Shown: piece by piece, positions 23,706 through 32,741 of the stretch | How the letters are laid out: each line of letters opens with the position of its first letter | How positions within the stretch are numbered: position 1 is the first letter of the stretch | Assembly (NCBI RefSeq): GCF_018070575.1 | Contig: NZ_JAGPXN010000001.1 | Location: forward strand, 310,001 to 374,000 | Length of the DNA: 64,000 bases | Reading direction: 5' to 3' | From: Micromonospora sp. C31 | GTDB lineage: Bacteria; Actinomycetota; Actinomycetes; Mycobacteriales; Micromonosporaceae | Translations under genes and position numbers: made by a program | Notes under the pieces: model-generated | Told to the model about the DNA's origin: nothing | Databases searched by the model: none | Seen by the model: the letters and a program-made list of their open reading frames with translations, nothing else

Positions 23706-24416
23706 TCAGAAGAGCGTCATCTCCGGTGGCGCGGCGGCGCGGGCGAGCGCCACCCTCTCGGTCAACTGCGGGCCGTCGTTGCGCACGTCCCCCACCGCCG
23801 TGCCCACCGGGCGGATCTCCAGCGTCGCGAGCCAGTCCGGCGGAGGCGGCGCGAGCAGACCCTCCGGCTCGTCGGTCGACGCCAGCCACGCCCCCCAGCG
23901 GCCCCGGGGCAGCAGCAGCGGCATCCGGTCGTGCACCTCGGCCAGCTCGCCCAGCGCGGCGGTGGTGAGCACGCTGAAGGTCAGCAGCGGACCGGCCGAA
24001 CCGTCCCAGACCGACCAGATGCCGGCGAAGGCGAGCACCGAGCCGTCCGACGGGGTCAGGTAGTAGGGCTGCTTACGCCCGTCCGCCGAGCGGACCCACT
24101 CGTACCAGCCGTCGGCCGGGACGAGGCAGCGGCGGCGGGCGAAGGCCCCCGCGTACGCCCGGCTGGTGGCGACCGTCTCGGCGCGGGCGTTGATCATGCG
24201 GGCGGCGCCGGCGGGCGACCGGGACCAGGACGGGACCAGGCCCCAGCGACCGACCGAGAGCGCGCGGTGGCCCTCCGGGCCGACCCGCACCAACGGCACC
24301 CGGTCGGTGGGCGCGACGTTGTGGTCGGGACCGATGCCGCCGTCGGTCTCGTCGTGGGACTCGAACAGCGTGCTCAGGTCGCCCGCGCTCCGGGTCGTCG
24401 CGTACCTCCCGCACAT
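23706..24416 (-). CDS. SRAP/YedK-type abasic-site processing protein
   Basis: This 236-residue SOS-response-associated peptidase crosslinks to abasic sites in single-stranded DNA. Met-Cys-Gly-Arg-Tyr at the start gives the catalytic Cys2 after Met removal, which fixes the ATG at 24416. HNVAPT holds the conserved Asn, INARAET (75-81) and GWYEW hold DNA and catalytic residues, and EVHDRMP holds the active-site His. A gene of this family also lies beside aroA in M. tuberculosis (Rv3226c), and here it diverges from aroA across 102 bp. Confidence 0.95.
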   Translation of the reverse strand: MCGRYATTRSAGDLSTLFESHDETDGGIGPDHNVAPTDRVPLVRVGPEGHRALSVGRWGLVPSWSRSPAGAARMINARAETVATSRAYAGAFARRRCLVPADGWYEWVRSADGRKQPYYLTPSDGSVLAFAGIWSVWDGSAGPLLTFSVLTTAALGELAEVHDRMPLLLPRGRWGAWLASTDEPEGLLAPPPPDWLATLEIRPVGTAVGDVRNDGPQLTERVALARAAAPPEMTLF

Positions 24417-24518
24417 GTCGCACACGCTAACCCGCCGCGCGCCGGCCGGCTGTCCCGCTGACCGGGAGTACGCGCACCAGCCGGCCGCACTGACGCCCGG
24501 ACACGGCAGAATGGGGGT

Positions 24519-25820
24519 GTGGGGAACCTGATCGCGACCCGGCCGCCGCAGCCGTGGACCGCTCCGACCGCCTCCGACCCCGTCGCGGCCACGCTGCGCC
24601 TGCCCGGGTCCAAGTCGATGACCGCGCGCGCCCTGGTGCTGAGCGCCCTGGCCGGCGGCCCCTCGACCCTGGCCGGGCCGCTGCGCGCGCGGGACACCGA
24701 ACTGATGGCCGCCGGGCTGCGCGCGATGGGCGCGCACGTGTCGGTCAGCGACGACGAGCGCTGGCTGGTCCGCCCCCACCCCCTGGTCGGCCCCGCGCAC
24801 GTGGATGTCGGCCTGGCCGGCACCGTGATGCGCTTCGTCCCGCCCGTGGCGGGCCTGGCCGACGGGCGGATCACCTTCGACGGCGACCCGCAGGCCCGCA
24901 CCCGGCCCCTCGGCCCGCTCATCGGGGCGCTGCGCTCCCTCGGCGTGCGCGTGGACGCCCCCGCCACCGGCAGCCTGCCGCTGACGGTGCTGGGCGCCGG
25001 GCGGGTGGCCGGCGGCGAGGTGGTGATCGACGCCTCCGCGTCCAGCCAACTGGTCTCCGGACTGCTGCTGGCCGCGCCGCGCTTCGACCGGGGCGTGGTG
25101 GTCCGGCACGTGGGCCCGCCGGTGCCCTCCGCGCCGCACCTGCGGATGACCGTGCAGATGCTCCGGGCCGCCGGTGCGGCGGTCGACGACGGCACCCCCG
25201 ACGTGTGGGTGGTCGAGCCCGGTCCGCTGACGGGGCGCGGCTGGCAGATCGAGCCCGACCTGTCGGGCGCCGTGCCGTTCTTCGCCGCCGCCCTGGTGAC
25301 CGGCGGGGAGGTGACCCTGCGGGGCTGGCCGCGCAGCAGCGCCCAGCCCGTCGAGCAGCTCCGTTCGCTGCTGCAGCGGATGGGCGGCGAGGTGACCCTC
25401 TCCACCGCCGGGCTGACGGTCCGGGGCACCGGCGCCGTGCACGGCCTGACCGCCGACCTCTCCGACGTCAGCGAGCTGACCCCGGCGCTGACCGCGCTGG
25501 CCATGCTCGCCGACTCGCCGTCGGTGTTCACCGGCGTGGGCCACATCCGGGGCCACGAGACCGACCGGCTGACCGCGCTGGCGCGGGAGTTCGCCGCCCT
25601 CGGCGCCGACATCACCGAGTCCCCCGACGGGCTGGAGATCCGGCCCCGGCCGCTGCACGGCGGGGTGTTCGAGACCTACCACGACCACCGGATGGCGCAC
25701 GCCGCCGCCGTGGCCGGCCTGGCCGTTCCGGGCATCGAGCTGAGCGACGTGGCGTGCACCTCGAAGACCATGCCCGAGTTTCCGGCACTATGGTCGGCGA
25801 TGGTGACCGGCAAGAGCTGA
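24519..25820 (+). CDS. aroA: 3-phosphoshikimate 1-carboxyvinyltransferase (EPSP synthase)
   Basis: This enzyme makes EPSP from shikimate-3-phosphate and PEP, the sixth step of aromatic amino-acid synthesis. The 433 residues show the PEP/S3P motif LPGSKSMTARALVLSAL near residue 28, the GTVMRF loop, the QxRTRPL-like QARTRPLGP, and the C-terminal DHRMAHAAAV. The two-domain inverse alpha/beta barrel length is normal. In place of the usual GNAGTAMR the loop reads GLAGTVMR, as in other actinobacterial enzymes. The GTG at 24519 is the start. rsgA follows after 19 bp, so the two are likely an operon. Confidence 0.95.
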   Translation: MGNLIATRPPQPWTAPTASDPVAATLRLPGSKSMTARALVLSALAGGPSTLAGPLRARDTELMAAGLRAMGAHVSVSDDERWLVRPHPLVGPAHVDVGLAGTVMRFVPPVAGLADGRITFDGDPQARTRPLGPLIGALRSLGVRVDAPATGSLPLTVLGAGRVAGGEVVIDASASSQLVSGLLLAAPRFDRGVVVRHVGPPVPSAPHLRMTVQMLRAAGAAVDDGTPDVWVVEPGPLTGRGWQIEPDLSGAVPFFAAALVTGGEVTLRGWPRSSAQPVEQLRSLLQRMGGEVTLSTAGLTVRGTGAVHGLTADLSDVSELTPALTALAMLADSPSVFTGVGHIRGHETDRLTALAREFAALGADITESPDGLEIRPRPLHGGVFETYHDHRMAHAAAVAGLAVPGIELSDVACTSKTMPEFPALWSAMVTGKS

Positions 25821-25839
25821 CACGACGAGGGGGCGGGTC

Positions 25840-26955
25840 CTGACGACCAGACGGCGGGAGTACGACGAGGACGACGTCCGGGTCCGGCCCGGCAGGTCGT
25901 CGCGCCCGCGTACCCGCACACGCCCCCGGCACTCCGACGCGGTGGACGGCTTCGTGATCGCCGTCGACCGGGGCCGCTACACGTGCGTGCCACCCGACGC
26001 CGGGCCGGACGCGCCACTGGTCACCGCGATGCGGGCCAGGGAGCTGGGACGCAAGTCGGTGGTGGTCGGCGACCGCGTCAACCTCGTCGGCGACACCTCC
26101 GGCGCGGCCGGGGCGCTCGCCCGGATCGTCCGGATCGCCGAGCGCACGTCGGTGCTGCGGCGCACCGCCGACGACGACGAGACCACCGCCGAGGGGCGGC
26201 TGGAACGGGTGGTCGTCGCCAACGCCGACCAGTTGGTCATCGTCAGCGCGCTGGCCGACCCGCCGCCGCGCACCGGCTTCATCGACCGGTGCCTGGTGGC
26301 CGCGTACGACGCCGGCATCGAGCCGCTGCTCTGCCTCACCAAGGCCGACCTGGCCGGCCCGGAGACGGTCCTCGGCTACTACGCCGAGCTGGAGCTGCCG
26401 TACGTGCTGATCCGCCCGGATTCCGATCTCGACGCCCTGCGCGACCTGCTCGCCGGGCGGGTCTCGGTCATGGTGGGGCACTCCGGGGTGGGCAAGTCGA
26501 CGCTGGTCAACCGCCTCGTGCCGGACGCCGCCCGGGCGGTCGGCACGGTCAGCGCGATCGGCCGGGGCCGGCACACCTCCACGAGCGCGGTGGCGCTGCG
26601 GCTGCCCCGGCTGCCCGGCGGCCCACGGCACGACGGGGACGCCGCCACGCCTGCGCCCGCAGCCGGCTGGATCGTCGACACCCCGGGGGTACGCAGCTTC
26701 GGGCTCGCGCACGTCTCCGCCGACAGCCTGCTGCACGGCTTCCCCGACCTGGTCGAGGGGACGGTCGACTGCCCCGCCAACTGCCCGCACACGCCCGACG
26801 AGACCGCCTGTGGGCTGGACGCCCGGGTCGCCGCCGGCAAGGCCGATCCGCGCCGGCTCGCCTCGTACCGCCGGCTGCTGGCCTCCCGGTCGGGTGAGGG
26901 CGACGCGCGGGAACCCGACCAGCGCAATCCCGGCGACCCGCTCGCGGGGTCCTGA
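25840..26955 (+). CDS. rsgA: Ribosome small-subunit GTPase RsgA
   Basis: This circularly permuted GTPase finishes 30S subunit assembly. An OB-fold (about 35-105) is followed by the permuted motifs TKADL (G4), the P-loop GHSGVGKST (G1) and DTPGVRSF (G3). The C-terminal zinc knuckle has Cys-x3-Cys-x-His-x6-Cys (CPANCPHTPDETAC). The basic, Asp-rich N-terminus (REYDEDDVRVRPG) is in frame back to a CTG at 25840 with GAGGGGG upstream. No ATG or GTG exists before the OB-fold until the GTG at 25942, which would cut into it. A CTG start is therefore my choice, with moderate certainty. Confidence 0.88.
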   Translation: MTTRRREYDEDDVRVRPGRSSRPRTRTRPRHSDAVDGFVIAVDRGRYTCVPPDAGPDAPLVTAMRARELGRKSVVVGDRVNLVGDTSGAAGALARIVRIAERTSVLRRTADDDETTAEGRLERVVVANADQLVIVSALADPPPRTGFIDRCLVAAYDAGIEPLLCLTKADLAGPETVLGYYAELELPYVLIRPDSDLDALRDLLAGRVSVMVGHSGVGKSTLVNRLVPDAARAVGTVSAIGRGRHTSTSAVALRLPRLPGGPRHDGDAATPAPAAGWIVDTPGVRSFGLAHVSADSLLHGFPDLVEGTVDCPANCPHTPDETACGLDARVAAGKADPRRLASYRRLLASRSGEGDAREPDQRNPGDPLAGS

Positions 26956-27021
26956 GCGTGCGAGCCCCGCAGTCGCGCGCAAAGGGCGGGCACGGCGCGA
27001 CCCGCCCGCGGGGTCCTGAGC
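26943..27021. repeat. 15-bp direct repeats flanking a degenerate copy of the junction element
   Basis: CGCGGGGTCCTGAGC is present at 26943-26957 and 27007-27021. Between them lies a partial copy of the dispersed junction element (CGAGCCCCGCAGTCGCG). The left repeat contains the rsgA stop codon. The layout resembles an insertion with target duplication just ahead of hisN. Confidence 0.7.
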
Positions 27022-27044
27022 CGGTCGCCGCTACCGTTCGGGGC

Positions 27045-27863
27045 ATGCCCGGGTATGCCGACGACATCGCCCTCGCCCATCTGCTCGCCGACGCCGCCGA
27101 CGCCGTCTCCACGGCCCGGTTCCGCGCGCTCGACCTGCGGGTCGAGGCGAAGCCCGACCTGACCCCGGTCTCCGACGCGGACACCGCGGTGGAGCGGGAG
27201 ATCCGGGCGCTGCTGGCCGCGCACCGGCCGGCCGACGGCCTGCTCGGCGAGGAGTACGGCGAGCAGCCCGCCGGCGGCCCGGACGGCCGGCGCTGGGTGG
27301 TCGACCCGATCGACGGCACCAAGAACTTCATCCGCGGCGTGCCGGTGTGGGCCACCCTGATCGCGCTGCTGGAGGGCGACCGCCCGGTCGCCGGGCTGGT
27401 CTCCGCGCCGGCGCTCGGCCGCCGCTGGTGGGGCGCGCTCGGCGAGGGCGCGTACGCGGGGCCGGACGCCGCCGGCGGCGCCCCGATCCGGGTCTCCGCG
27501 GTCCGGGACCTCGCCGACGCGAGCTTCTGCTACTCGTCGCTGACGGGATGGGAGTCCAACGGCCGGCTGGACGCGATGCTCCAGCTCATGCGGGACACCT
27601 GGCGCAGCCGGGCGTACGGCGACTTCTACGGCTACATGCTGCTGGCCGAGGGCGCGCTGGACGTGATGGTGGAGCCGGAGCTGTCGCTGTGGGACGTCGC
27701 CGCGCTGGTGCCGATCGTCACCGAGGCGGGCGGCACGTTCACCGATCTGGCCGGCCGACCCGCCCCCTCCGGCGACGCCGGCACCGAGAGCAGCGCCGTG
27801 GCCAGCAACGGTGCGCTGCACGCCGACATCCTCGCCCGGCTGGGTCGGCCAACCGAGCACTGA
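27045..27863 (+). CDS. hisN: Histidinol-phosphatase, inositol-monophosphatase fold
   Basis: This 272-residue phosphatase of the IMPase superfamily is the HisN type that completes histidine synthesis in actinobacteria. Metal ligands appear in GEEYGE, in DPIDGTKNF (the motif A Asp pair) and in the motif B segment LSLWDVAAL. SDADTAVE provides the N-terminal ligand region. The RGVPVW segment after motif A is typical of HisN rather than of inositol phosphatases. The ATG at 27045 is preceded by only a poor ribosome site. It is co-directional with rsgA, with the small repeat block between. Confidence 0.88.
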   Translation: MPGYADDIALAHLLADAADAVSTARFRALDLRVEAKPDLTPVSDADTAVEREIRALLAAHRPADGLLGEEYGEQPAGGPDGRRWVVDPIDGTKNFIRGVPVWATLIALLEGDRPVAGLVSAPALGRRWWGALGEGAYAGPDAAGGAPIRVSAVRDLADASFCYSSLTGWESNGRLDAMLQLMRDTWRSRAYGDFYGYMLLAEGALDVMVEPELSLWDVAALVPIVTEAGGTFTDLAGRPAPSGDAGTESSAVASNGALHADILARLGRPTEH

Positions 27864-27889
27864 CCTCCGGCAGCCTCTATCCTCGCCAG

Positions 27890-28786
27890 GTGGTCTCCTC
27901 CGGTTGGTGCTTCCTCGCGGCCATGATCGTCGCGTACGGCGTCGCCAACCTGCTCCAGTCGGTGGCCGCCGCCCGCACCACCGTGCACCACACCTTCGAC
28001 CCGGGGCTGCTGCTACGGCTGGCGGGGCACCGCACCTACCTGATCGGGCTCGGCTGCCAGGTGGCCGGGTTCGTGCTGGCCCTGCTCGCCCGCCGGGACC
28101 TGCCGCTCTTCCTCGTCCAGTCCAGCGTCGCCGCCGGGCTCGGGGTCACCGCCCTGCTCGGCGTGCTGGTGCTGAAGTGGCGGTTGCCGGCCGCCGAGGT
28201 GGCCCTGCTGGTGCTGCTCTTCGCCGGGATCACCGCGCTGGTGCTCTCCGCCGAGCCCGCGCCGGCCAAGCCGCTCGGCACCGCCGGCCTGGTCGCCCTG
28301 GTGGTGTCGCTCGGCGTCATCGCCGTGATCGGCTTCTTCGCCGTACGCCTGCACGGGGCGCCCGGCTCGGTGGCGCTCGGCGCGCTGGCCGGGCTGGCGT
28401 TCTCCGCCGCCGCGGTGGCCGCCCGGCCCCTCGCCTCCTCCGCGACGCCGGAGGCATTCGTCCAGAACCCGCTGTTCTACCTGCTGATCGTCCACTCGGT
28501 CGTCGGCCAGCTGCTGCTCGGGCTCGCCATGCAGCGCGGCTCGACCACGGCCGCCGTGGCGGCGATGGACGCCGCCGGGGCGGTGCCCGCCGCGATCGTC
28601 GGCCTGCTGCTGCTCAACGACAAGATCTGGCCCGGGCGGGAGTGGCTCGCCGCGGTCGGGTTCCTGGTCACGCTCGCGGCCGTCATCGGCCTCACCCGCT
28701 ACGCCGAACCCCAGCACCACCACGCCGTCGCCGGGGAACGCGACCGGGGCATGGTGGGCGCCGCAGCGCCCGGTCGCCCGCTCTGA
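27890..28786 (+). CDS. Ten-helix DMT/EamA-like membrane protein
   Basis: This 298-residue protein has about nine or ten hydrophobic helices with the two-half symmetry of drug/metabolite-type transporters. It carries a short charged C-terminal tail rich in His (QHHHAVAGERDRG). No substrate-specific motif is visible. It may be a permease, or a DMT-like protein of unknown role. The GTG at 27890 lies 26 bp past the hisN stop, so the two may be co-transcribed. Confidence 0.78.
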   Translation: MVSSGWCFLAAMIVAYGVANLLQSVAAARTTVHHTFDPGLLLRLAGHRTYLIGLGCQVAGFVLALLARRDLPLFLVQSSVAAGLGVTALLGVLVLKWRLPAAEVALLVLLFAGITALVLSAEPAPAKPLGTAGLVALVVSLGVIAVIGFFAVRLHGAPGSVALGALAGLAFSAAAVAARPLASSATPEAFVQNPLFYLLIVHSVVGQLLLGLAMQRGSTTAAVAAMDAAGAVPAAIVGLLLLNDKIWPGREWLAAVGFLVTLAAVIGLTRYAEPQHHHAVAGERDRGMVGAAAPGRPL

Positions 28787-28810
28787 GGAGCCGTGGCCGG
28801 CCGACCCGGG

Positions 28811-30013
28811 TCAGGCCGCCTCGACCGGCTTGCGCCGGCTCACCACCCGCTCGTAGAGGCGCTCCAGCGCGCCCGCCGTCCGCTCCCAGGTGTAGCTGCA
28901 CCGCACCCGGTCGACGGCGGCGTGCCCGTACGCGAACCGCCCGGCGTTGTCGGCGAGCAGCCGGCGCAGCGTCACGCCCAGCGTGCGGACGTCGCCCGGC
29001 GGCACCAGCCGGCCGGTGACCTCGTCGACCACCGCGTCGGCGATCCCGCCCAGGGAGTAGCCCACCACGGGCACCCCGCAGGCCATCGCCTCCAGCGACA
29101 CCCGGCCGGCGGAGGAGTAGTGCGGCGTGCAGGCGACCACGTCCGCCGAGCGGTACCAGGTCGCCATCTGCTCGTGCGGCACCGCGCCCACCAGCTTCAC
29201 CTGCTCGGCCACCCCGCTGCGCTCGGCCAGCTCACGCAACCGGCGGGCCTCGGCGTGGTTGGCGAGCCGCTCGGCGGGCGGGCCTCCGGCGATCACCAGC
29301 TCGGCGTCGCCGACCAGCCGCATGGCCCGGATCAGGTCCTCCTGGCCGTGCCCGGGCGAGAGCCCGCCGACGGAGAGGATCCGGGCCCGCCGGTCGCGGG
29401 GGGCGGCCTCGCCGTCGGGGTGGAACTGCGCGGTGTCGACGCCGGCCGGCACCATCGCCACGGAGGCGCGTTGCAGCCCCATCCGGGTCAGCTCGTCGAC
29501 CTCGTCGGTGCACTGGGCGACCGCGATGTCCACCGCCCGGGTCAGCGCCCGCTCGAGCGGGATCCGCTCCCCCGGGCCGTCGTACTGCCGGCCGAGGTGG
29601 CGCAGCTGCTCGACACCGAGGGAGTGGAAGGTCTGCACCACCGGGATGTCGGTCTCGCGGACCGCGTGTGCGGCGGCCAGCCCGCCGACCCAGTAGTGCC
29701 CGTGCACCACCTCCGGGTGCCAGTCGCCCACCCACCGGCCGGCCAGCCAGGCACCGAACACGGACACGTACGGCACCAGCTCGGCGGTGGGCAGCGGGGC
29801 GGCCGGGCCGACCGGCACCCGCTCCACCCGGTAGCCGTCGACCATTGCGGTCTCCGGCAGTCCCGGATCGTCACGGCGTTCGTACACCCGGACGTCGTGG
29901 CCTCGCACGGCGAGTTCGGCGGCGACCCGGGCGATGTGCTGGTGGGTGCCGACGGTCAGGCCGTCGGCGCCCCTGGGTGGGCCGGCGTGCGCGCAGACGA
30001 GGCCGACGCGCAT
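28811..30013 (-). CDS. GT4-family glycosyltransferase (MshA/sucrose-synthase-like)
   Basis: This is a 400-residue GT-B fold retaining glycosyltransferase. The N-terminal domain has the start VGLVCAHAGPPRG and VVHGHYWVGGLAAAH, where the His is a catalytic-site residue. The C-terminal domain has the donor-binding segments SVGGLSPGHGQEDLI and VIAGGPPAE, and the E-x7-E motif SLEAMACGVPVVGYSLGG. It resembles MshA-like and trehalose/sucrose-type GT4 enzymes using a nucleotide sugar, but the acceptor cannot be named. It is monocistronic and divergent from the SDR gene, with a 215-bp gap that shows no further gene. Confidence 0.88.
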   Translation of the reverse strand: MRVGLVCAHAGPPRGADGLTVGTHQHIARVAAELAVRGHDVRVYERRDDPGLPETAMVDGYRVERVPVGPAAPLPTAELVPYVSVFGAWLAGRWVGDWHPEVVHGHYWVGGLAAAHAVRETDIPVVQTFHSLGVEQLRHLGRQYDGPGERIPLERALTRAVDIAVAQCTDEVDELTRMGLQRASVAMVPAGVDTAQFHPDGEAAPRDRRARILSVGGLSPGHGQEDLIRAMRLVGDAELVIAGGPPAERLANHAEARRLRELAERSGVAEQVKLVGAVPHEQMATWYRSADVVACTPHYSSAGRVSLEAMACGVPVVGYSLGGIADAVVDEVTGRLVPPGDVRTLGVTLRRLLADNAGRFAYGHAAVDRVRCSYTWERTAGALERLYERVVSRRKPVEAA

Positions 30014-30228
30014 GGGTCACCTCCATGCGATCTTCTCAAGTGATGGTCCTCGGTCAGAGGGTCCCATTAACCGAACCCGGAGGAGCCGAAACCTGGCAGA
30101 TCGGGAAGAGCCCGGCGGGTGCTTGCGCGACGACAACCGTCGCGGCGCCGCCTCCGGCACCCGCGGTCACGACAATTCCGGCGCCGCATCGCTCGCATGA
30201 CCCCTGCCGGTGGGGGTACGGGCGAGGA

Positions 30229-31227
30229 ATGCCTCTGACCCGCAGCCTCGCCGACGCCACCATCGTGCTCACCGGTGCCTCCAGCGGCATCGGCACGGCC
30301 ACCGCCCACGCCCTCGCCCGGCGCGGCACCACCGTGGTGCTGGCCGCCCGCAGCGAGACGGCCCTGGAGGAGGTCGCCGAACGGTGCCGGGAGCTGGGCG
30401 GGCGGGCACTGGTGGTGCCGACCGACGTGACCGACCCGGCGGCCGTCGAGCGCCTCGCCGCCCGCACGGTCGCCGAGTTCGGCCGGATCGACGGCTGGAT
30501 CAACAACGCCGCGGTCGCCGTCGTCGGGCTCTTCGACGAGATCCCGATGGCGGAGTTCCGCCGGGTGCTGGAGGTGAACCTGCTCGGCGCCGCGTACGGC
30601 ATGCGGGCCGCCCTGCCCCACCTGAGCGCGGCGGGGGGCGGGGTGCTGGTCAACAACGCCTCGGTGCTGGCCGAGGTGGCGATGCCCTACCAGTCGGCGT
30701 ACAACGCCACGAAGCACGGCATCCGCGGGCTCGCCGACACGGTCCGCCAGGAGATGCGGGTCACCGGCCGGGGCAACGTCTCGATCTGCACGGTGCTGCC
30801 GGCGACCATCGACACCCCGTACTACCGGCACGCCGCCAACCACAGCGGCCAGGAACTGGTGCCACCGCCCCCGGTCTATCCGCCGGAGGTGGTGGCCGAC
30901 ACGATCGTCCGGCTGCTGCGCCGCCCCCGGCGCGAGGCGTACGCCGGCGGGGCCGCCCGGCTGATCGGCCTCCAGTGGCGGCTCGCCCCGGCGCTCGCCG
31001 AGCGGGTCCTCGGCTGGTACGCGCACCGCACCCAGTTCGGGCCCGCCCCTCGACCGGAAACCTCAGGCAACGTCTTCCGCCCCGATGCGGCGGCGCGGCC
31101 CGACGGCGGCTGGCACGGCCGGCGGCGGCAGCTGGCGCGGATGAGCGCCGCCTTCGGGCTGGCGGCGGCTGGGACGGCCGTCGGGACGGTGGCCGCGATG
31201 ACCCGCCGGGCGCGGACGGACCGCTGA
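30229..31227 (+). CDS. Short-chain dehydrogenase/reductase with C-terminal membrane segment
   Basis: This 332-residue SDR has the NAD(P) loop TGASSGIG (residues 13-20), NNAAVAV, the catalytic Ser in NNASVLAE and the YNATK Tyr-Lys pair. The Arg after the first strand (LAARSE) favours NADP. The extra C-terminus (about 270-332) is basic and ends in a hydrophobic stretch, FGLAAAGTAVGTVAAM, that could anchor it to the membrane. The substrate is unknown. The ATG at 30229 follows GAGG. The next gene begins 59 bp on. Confidence 0.88.
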   Translation: MPLTRSLADATIVLTGASSGIGTATAHALARRGTTVVLAARSETALEEVAERCRELGGRALVVPTDVTDPAAVERLAARTVAEFGRIDGWINNAAVAVVGLFDEIPMAEFRRVLEVNLLGAAYGMRAALPHLSAAGGGVLVNNASVLAEVAMPYQSAYNATKHGIRGLADTVRQEMRVTGRGNVSICTVLPATIDTPYYRHAANHSGQELVPPPPVYPPEVVADTIVRLLRRPRREAYAGGAARLIGLQWRLAPALAERVLGWYAHRTQFGPAPRPETSGNVFRPDAAARPDGGWHGRRRQLARMSAAFGLAAAGTAVGTVAAMTRRARTDR

Positions 31228-31286
31228 TGCCCGGGGGCGAGCGGTCGGGTGCGCGCTCCGCGCGGGCGGTGCAGAATGGGGCGATC

Positions 31287-32012
31287 ATGGCGACCGACGC
31301 GCGCTGCCAGGTGGAGGCCGACGAGGCATCCGGGGTGCTCCGGGTCACCGGTGTGCTCGACCACTCCGGCGCGACCACCGTGCGCGACGGCCTGCTCACC
31401 CGTCTCTGTGGCCGGCCCGGCGCGGTGGTGGCCGACCTCACCGACCTGCGGGTCGCCGACCCGGCCGCCCGGGACGTCTTCGCCGAGGTGCGCCGGGAGG
31501 TGCGCCACTGGCCCGCCGCCGACCTGCTGCTCTGCGATCCGTCCGGTGCCGTCGAGGGGGTGCCGGCCTGGCCGACCCTGGACGGGGCGATGGCCGGGCT
31601 GGCCGCCGCGCCGCTGGCCGCGGTGGTCGAGGCCGACCTGACGCCCGTCGTCGGGGCCGCCCGGCAGGCCCGGCAGCTCGTGGCGCGGGGCTGCGGGGCC
31701 TGGGCCCTGCCCGAGCTGATCGAGCCTGCGTGCATCGCCGTCACCGAGATGGTGAACAACGTCGTCGCCCACGCGCACACCCCGATGACGGTCCGCCTGG
31801 CACCCCGGGACGACACCCTGCACCTGTCGGTACGCGACCACTCGTCGCGGCAGCCGGCGTTCACCGGGACGGCCCCGCCGGACACCGCGGGCGGGCGCGG
31901 CCTGCTGCTGATCGACACCGTCGCCCGCAGTTGGGGCAGCAGCCGGGTGCCGGACGGCAAGGTCGTCTGGTGCGTCCTGCACGTGGCCGACGAGGCCGGG
32001 AACCACGGCTGA
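31287..32012 (+). CDS. STAS domain fused to HATPase domain, regulatory protein
   Basis: In this 241-residue fusion, residues 1-115 are a STAS (anti-sigma antagonist) domain and residues 125-241 a GHKL ATPase with the N-box CIAVTEMVNNVVAHA and the G-box AGGRGLLLI. The STAS site where RsbV-type proteins have a phosphorylatable Ser reads VADPAARD, so the Ser is replaced. The protein may bind its own or another ATPase without the usual phosphorylation switch. The ATG at 31287 is preferred over an ATG at 31227 that overlaps the SDR stop. Confidence 0.8.
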   Translation: MATDARCQVEADEASGVLRVTGVLDHSGATTVRDGLLTRLCGRPGAVVADLTDLRVADPAARDVFAEVRREVRHWPAADLLLCDPSGAVEGVPAWPTLDGAMAGLAAAPLAAVVEADLTPVVGAARQARQLVARGCGAWALPELIEPACIAVTEMVNNVVAHAHTPMTVRLAPRDDTLHLSVRDHSSRQPAFTGTAPPDTAGGRGLLLIDTVARSWGSSRVPDGKVVWCVLHVADEAGNHG

Positions 32013-32116
32013 CGGCCGCCCCGATCCTGCCCCGCCGTCCCCCGACGTGCCCCTTCCGCCCGGATGGCCACGGCCGGTACCGGTTATGCCGCCAGGGAGG
32101 TGGGTAGTGGTCAGCC

Positions 32117-32689
32117 ATGCGCGACGACGAGTACCCGACCCCCGTGTCCGACCCCGAGGCGGAGGGCCTGCCCGACACCGCCGACGACGACTCGACCGCC
32201 AACGACGACGTCCTGACCGGGCGCGAGGCGGACGGCCCGGAGCCCGCCCAGTTGCCGGGCGACCGGACGCCGGTCGCGGTGGACCAGTTCGGGACCACCG
32301 CCGAGGAGCAGCTCGACGGCGAGTCGCTCGACTACAAGCTGGACCGGGAGCGGCACGAACGTGCCGCCGACGACCCGCTGTCCGGCCCCGTCGACCCGGA
32401 CATCGCCGCCGAGGCCGACAGCGAGGAGGCCGCGGCCCAGGCCCAGCTCGACGCGGACGTGCTCGACCCCGGCCCCACCTCCGACCCGGACTCGCCGGTC
32501 TCCCTCTACGACCACGGCAAGCTGGGCAGCGTCGCCGACGGTCAGGTCGGCCGGCTCGTCGAACCGGACGAGGGGGCGCACACCGACCAGGAGACCGACT
32601 CGGTGGCGTACGACGCCGGTTCGGCCGGCGGCGGCGCGAGCGCCGAGGAGCTGGCCATCCACGAGACGCGTCCGCCGCACTCGGTCTGA
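32117..32689 (+). CDS. Acidic DUF5709-type protein
   Basis: This 190-residue, highly acidic, probably disordered protein is rich in Asp, Glu, Ala and Pro. It matches the DUF5709 family of actinobacteria, including the SLYDHGKLG and VGRLVEPDEG segments and the SAEELAIHE ending. It has no signal peptide or membrane helix, and its function is unknown. The ATG at 32117 was chosen although GGAGGTGGG at 32096-32104 is rather far upstream. A short hairpin follows. Confidence 0.75.
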   Translation: MRDDEYPTPVSDPEAEGLPDTADDDSTANDDVLTGREADGPEPAQLPGDRTPVAVDQFGTTAEEQLDGESLDYKLDRERHERAADDPLSGPVDPDIAAEADSEEAAAQAQLDADVLDPGPTSDPDSPVSLYDHGKLGSVADGQVGRLVEPDEGAHTDQETDSVAYDAGSAGGGASAEELAIHETRPPHSV

Positions 32690-32703
32690 ACCGTCGCGGG
32701 GGT

Positions 32704-32737
32704 CGTCGGGGCAGCCCTCGGGGGCGGTTCCCCGACG
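32704..32737. terminator. Weak bidirectional hairpin
   Basis: An 8-bp stem, CGTCGGGG with its complement, encloses an 18-nt loop between two convergent genes. Confidence 0.45.
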
Positions 32738-32741
32738 GCCC

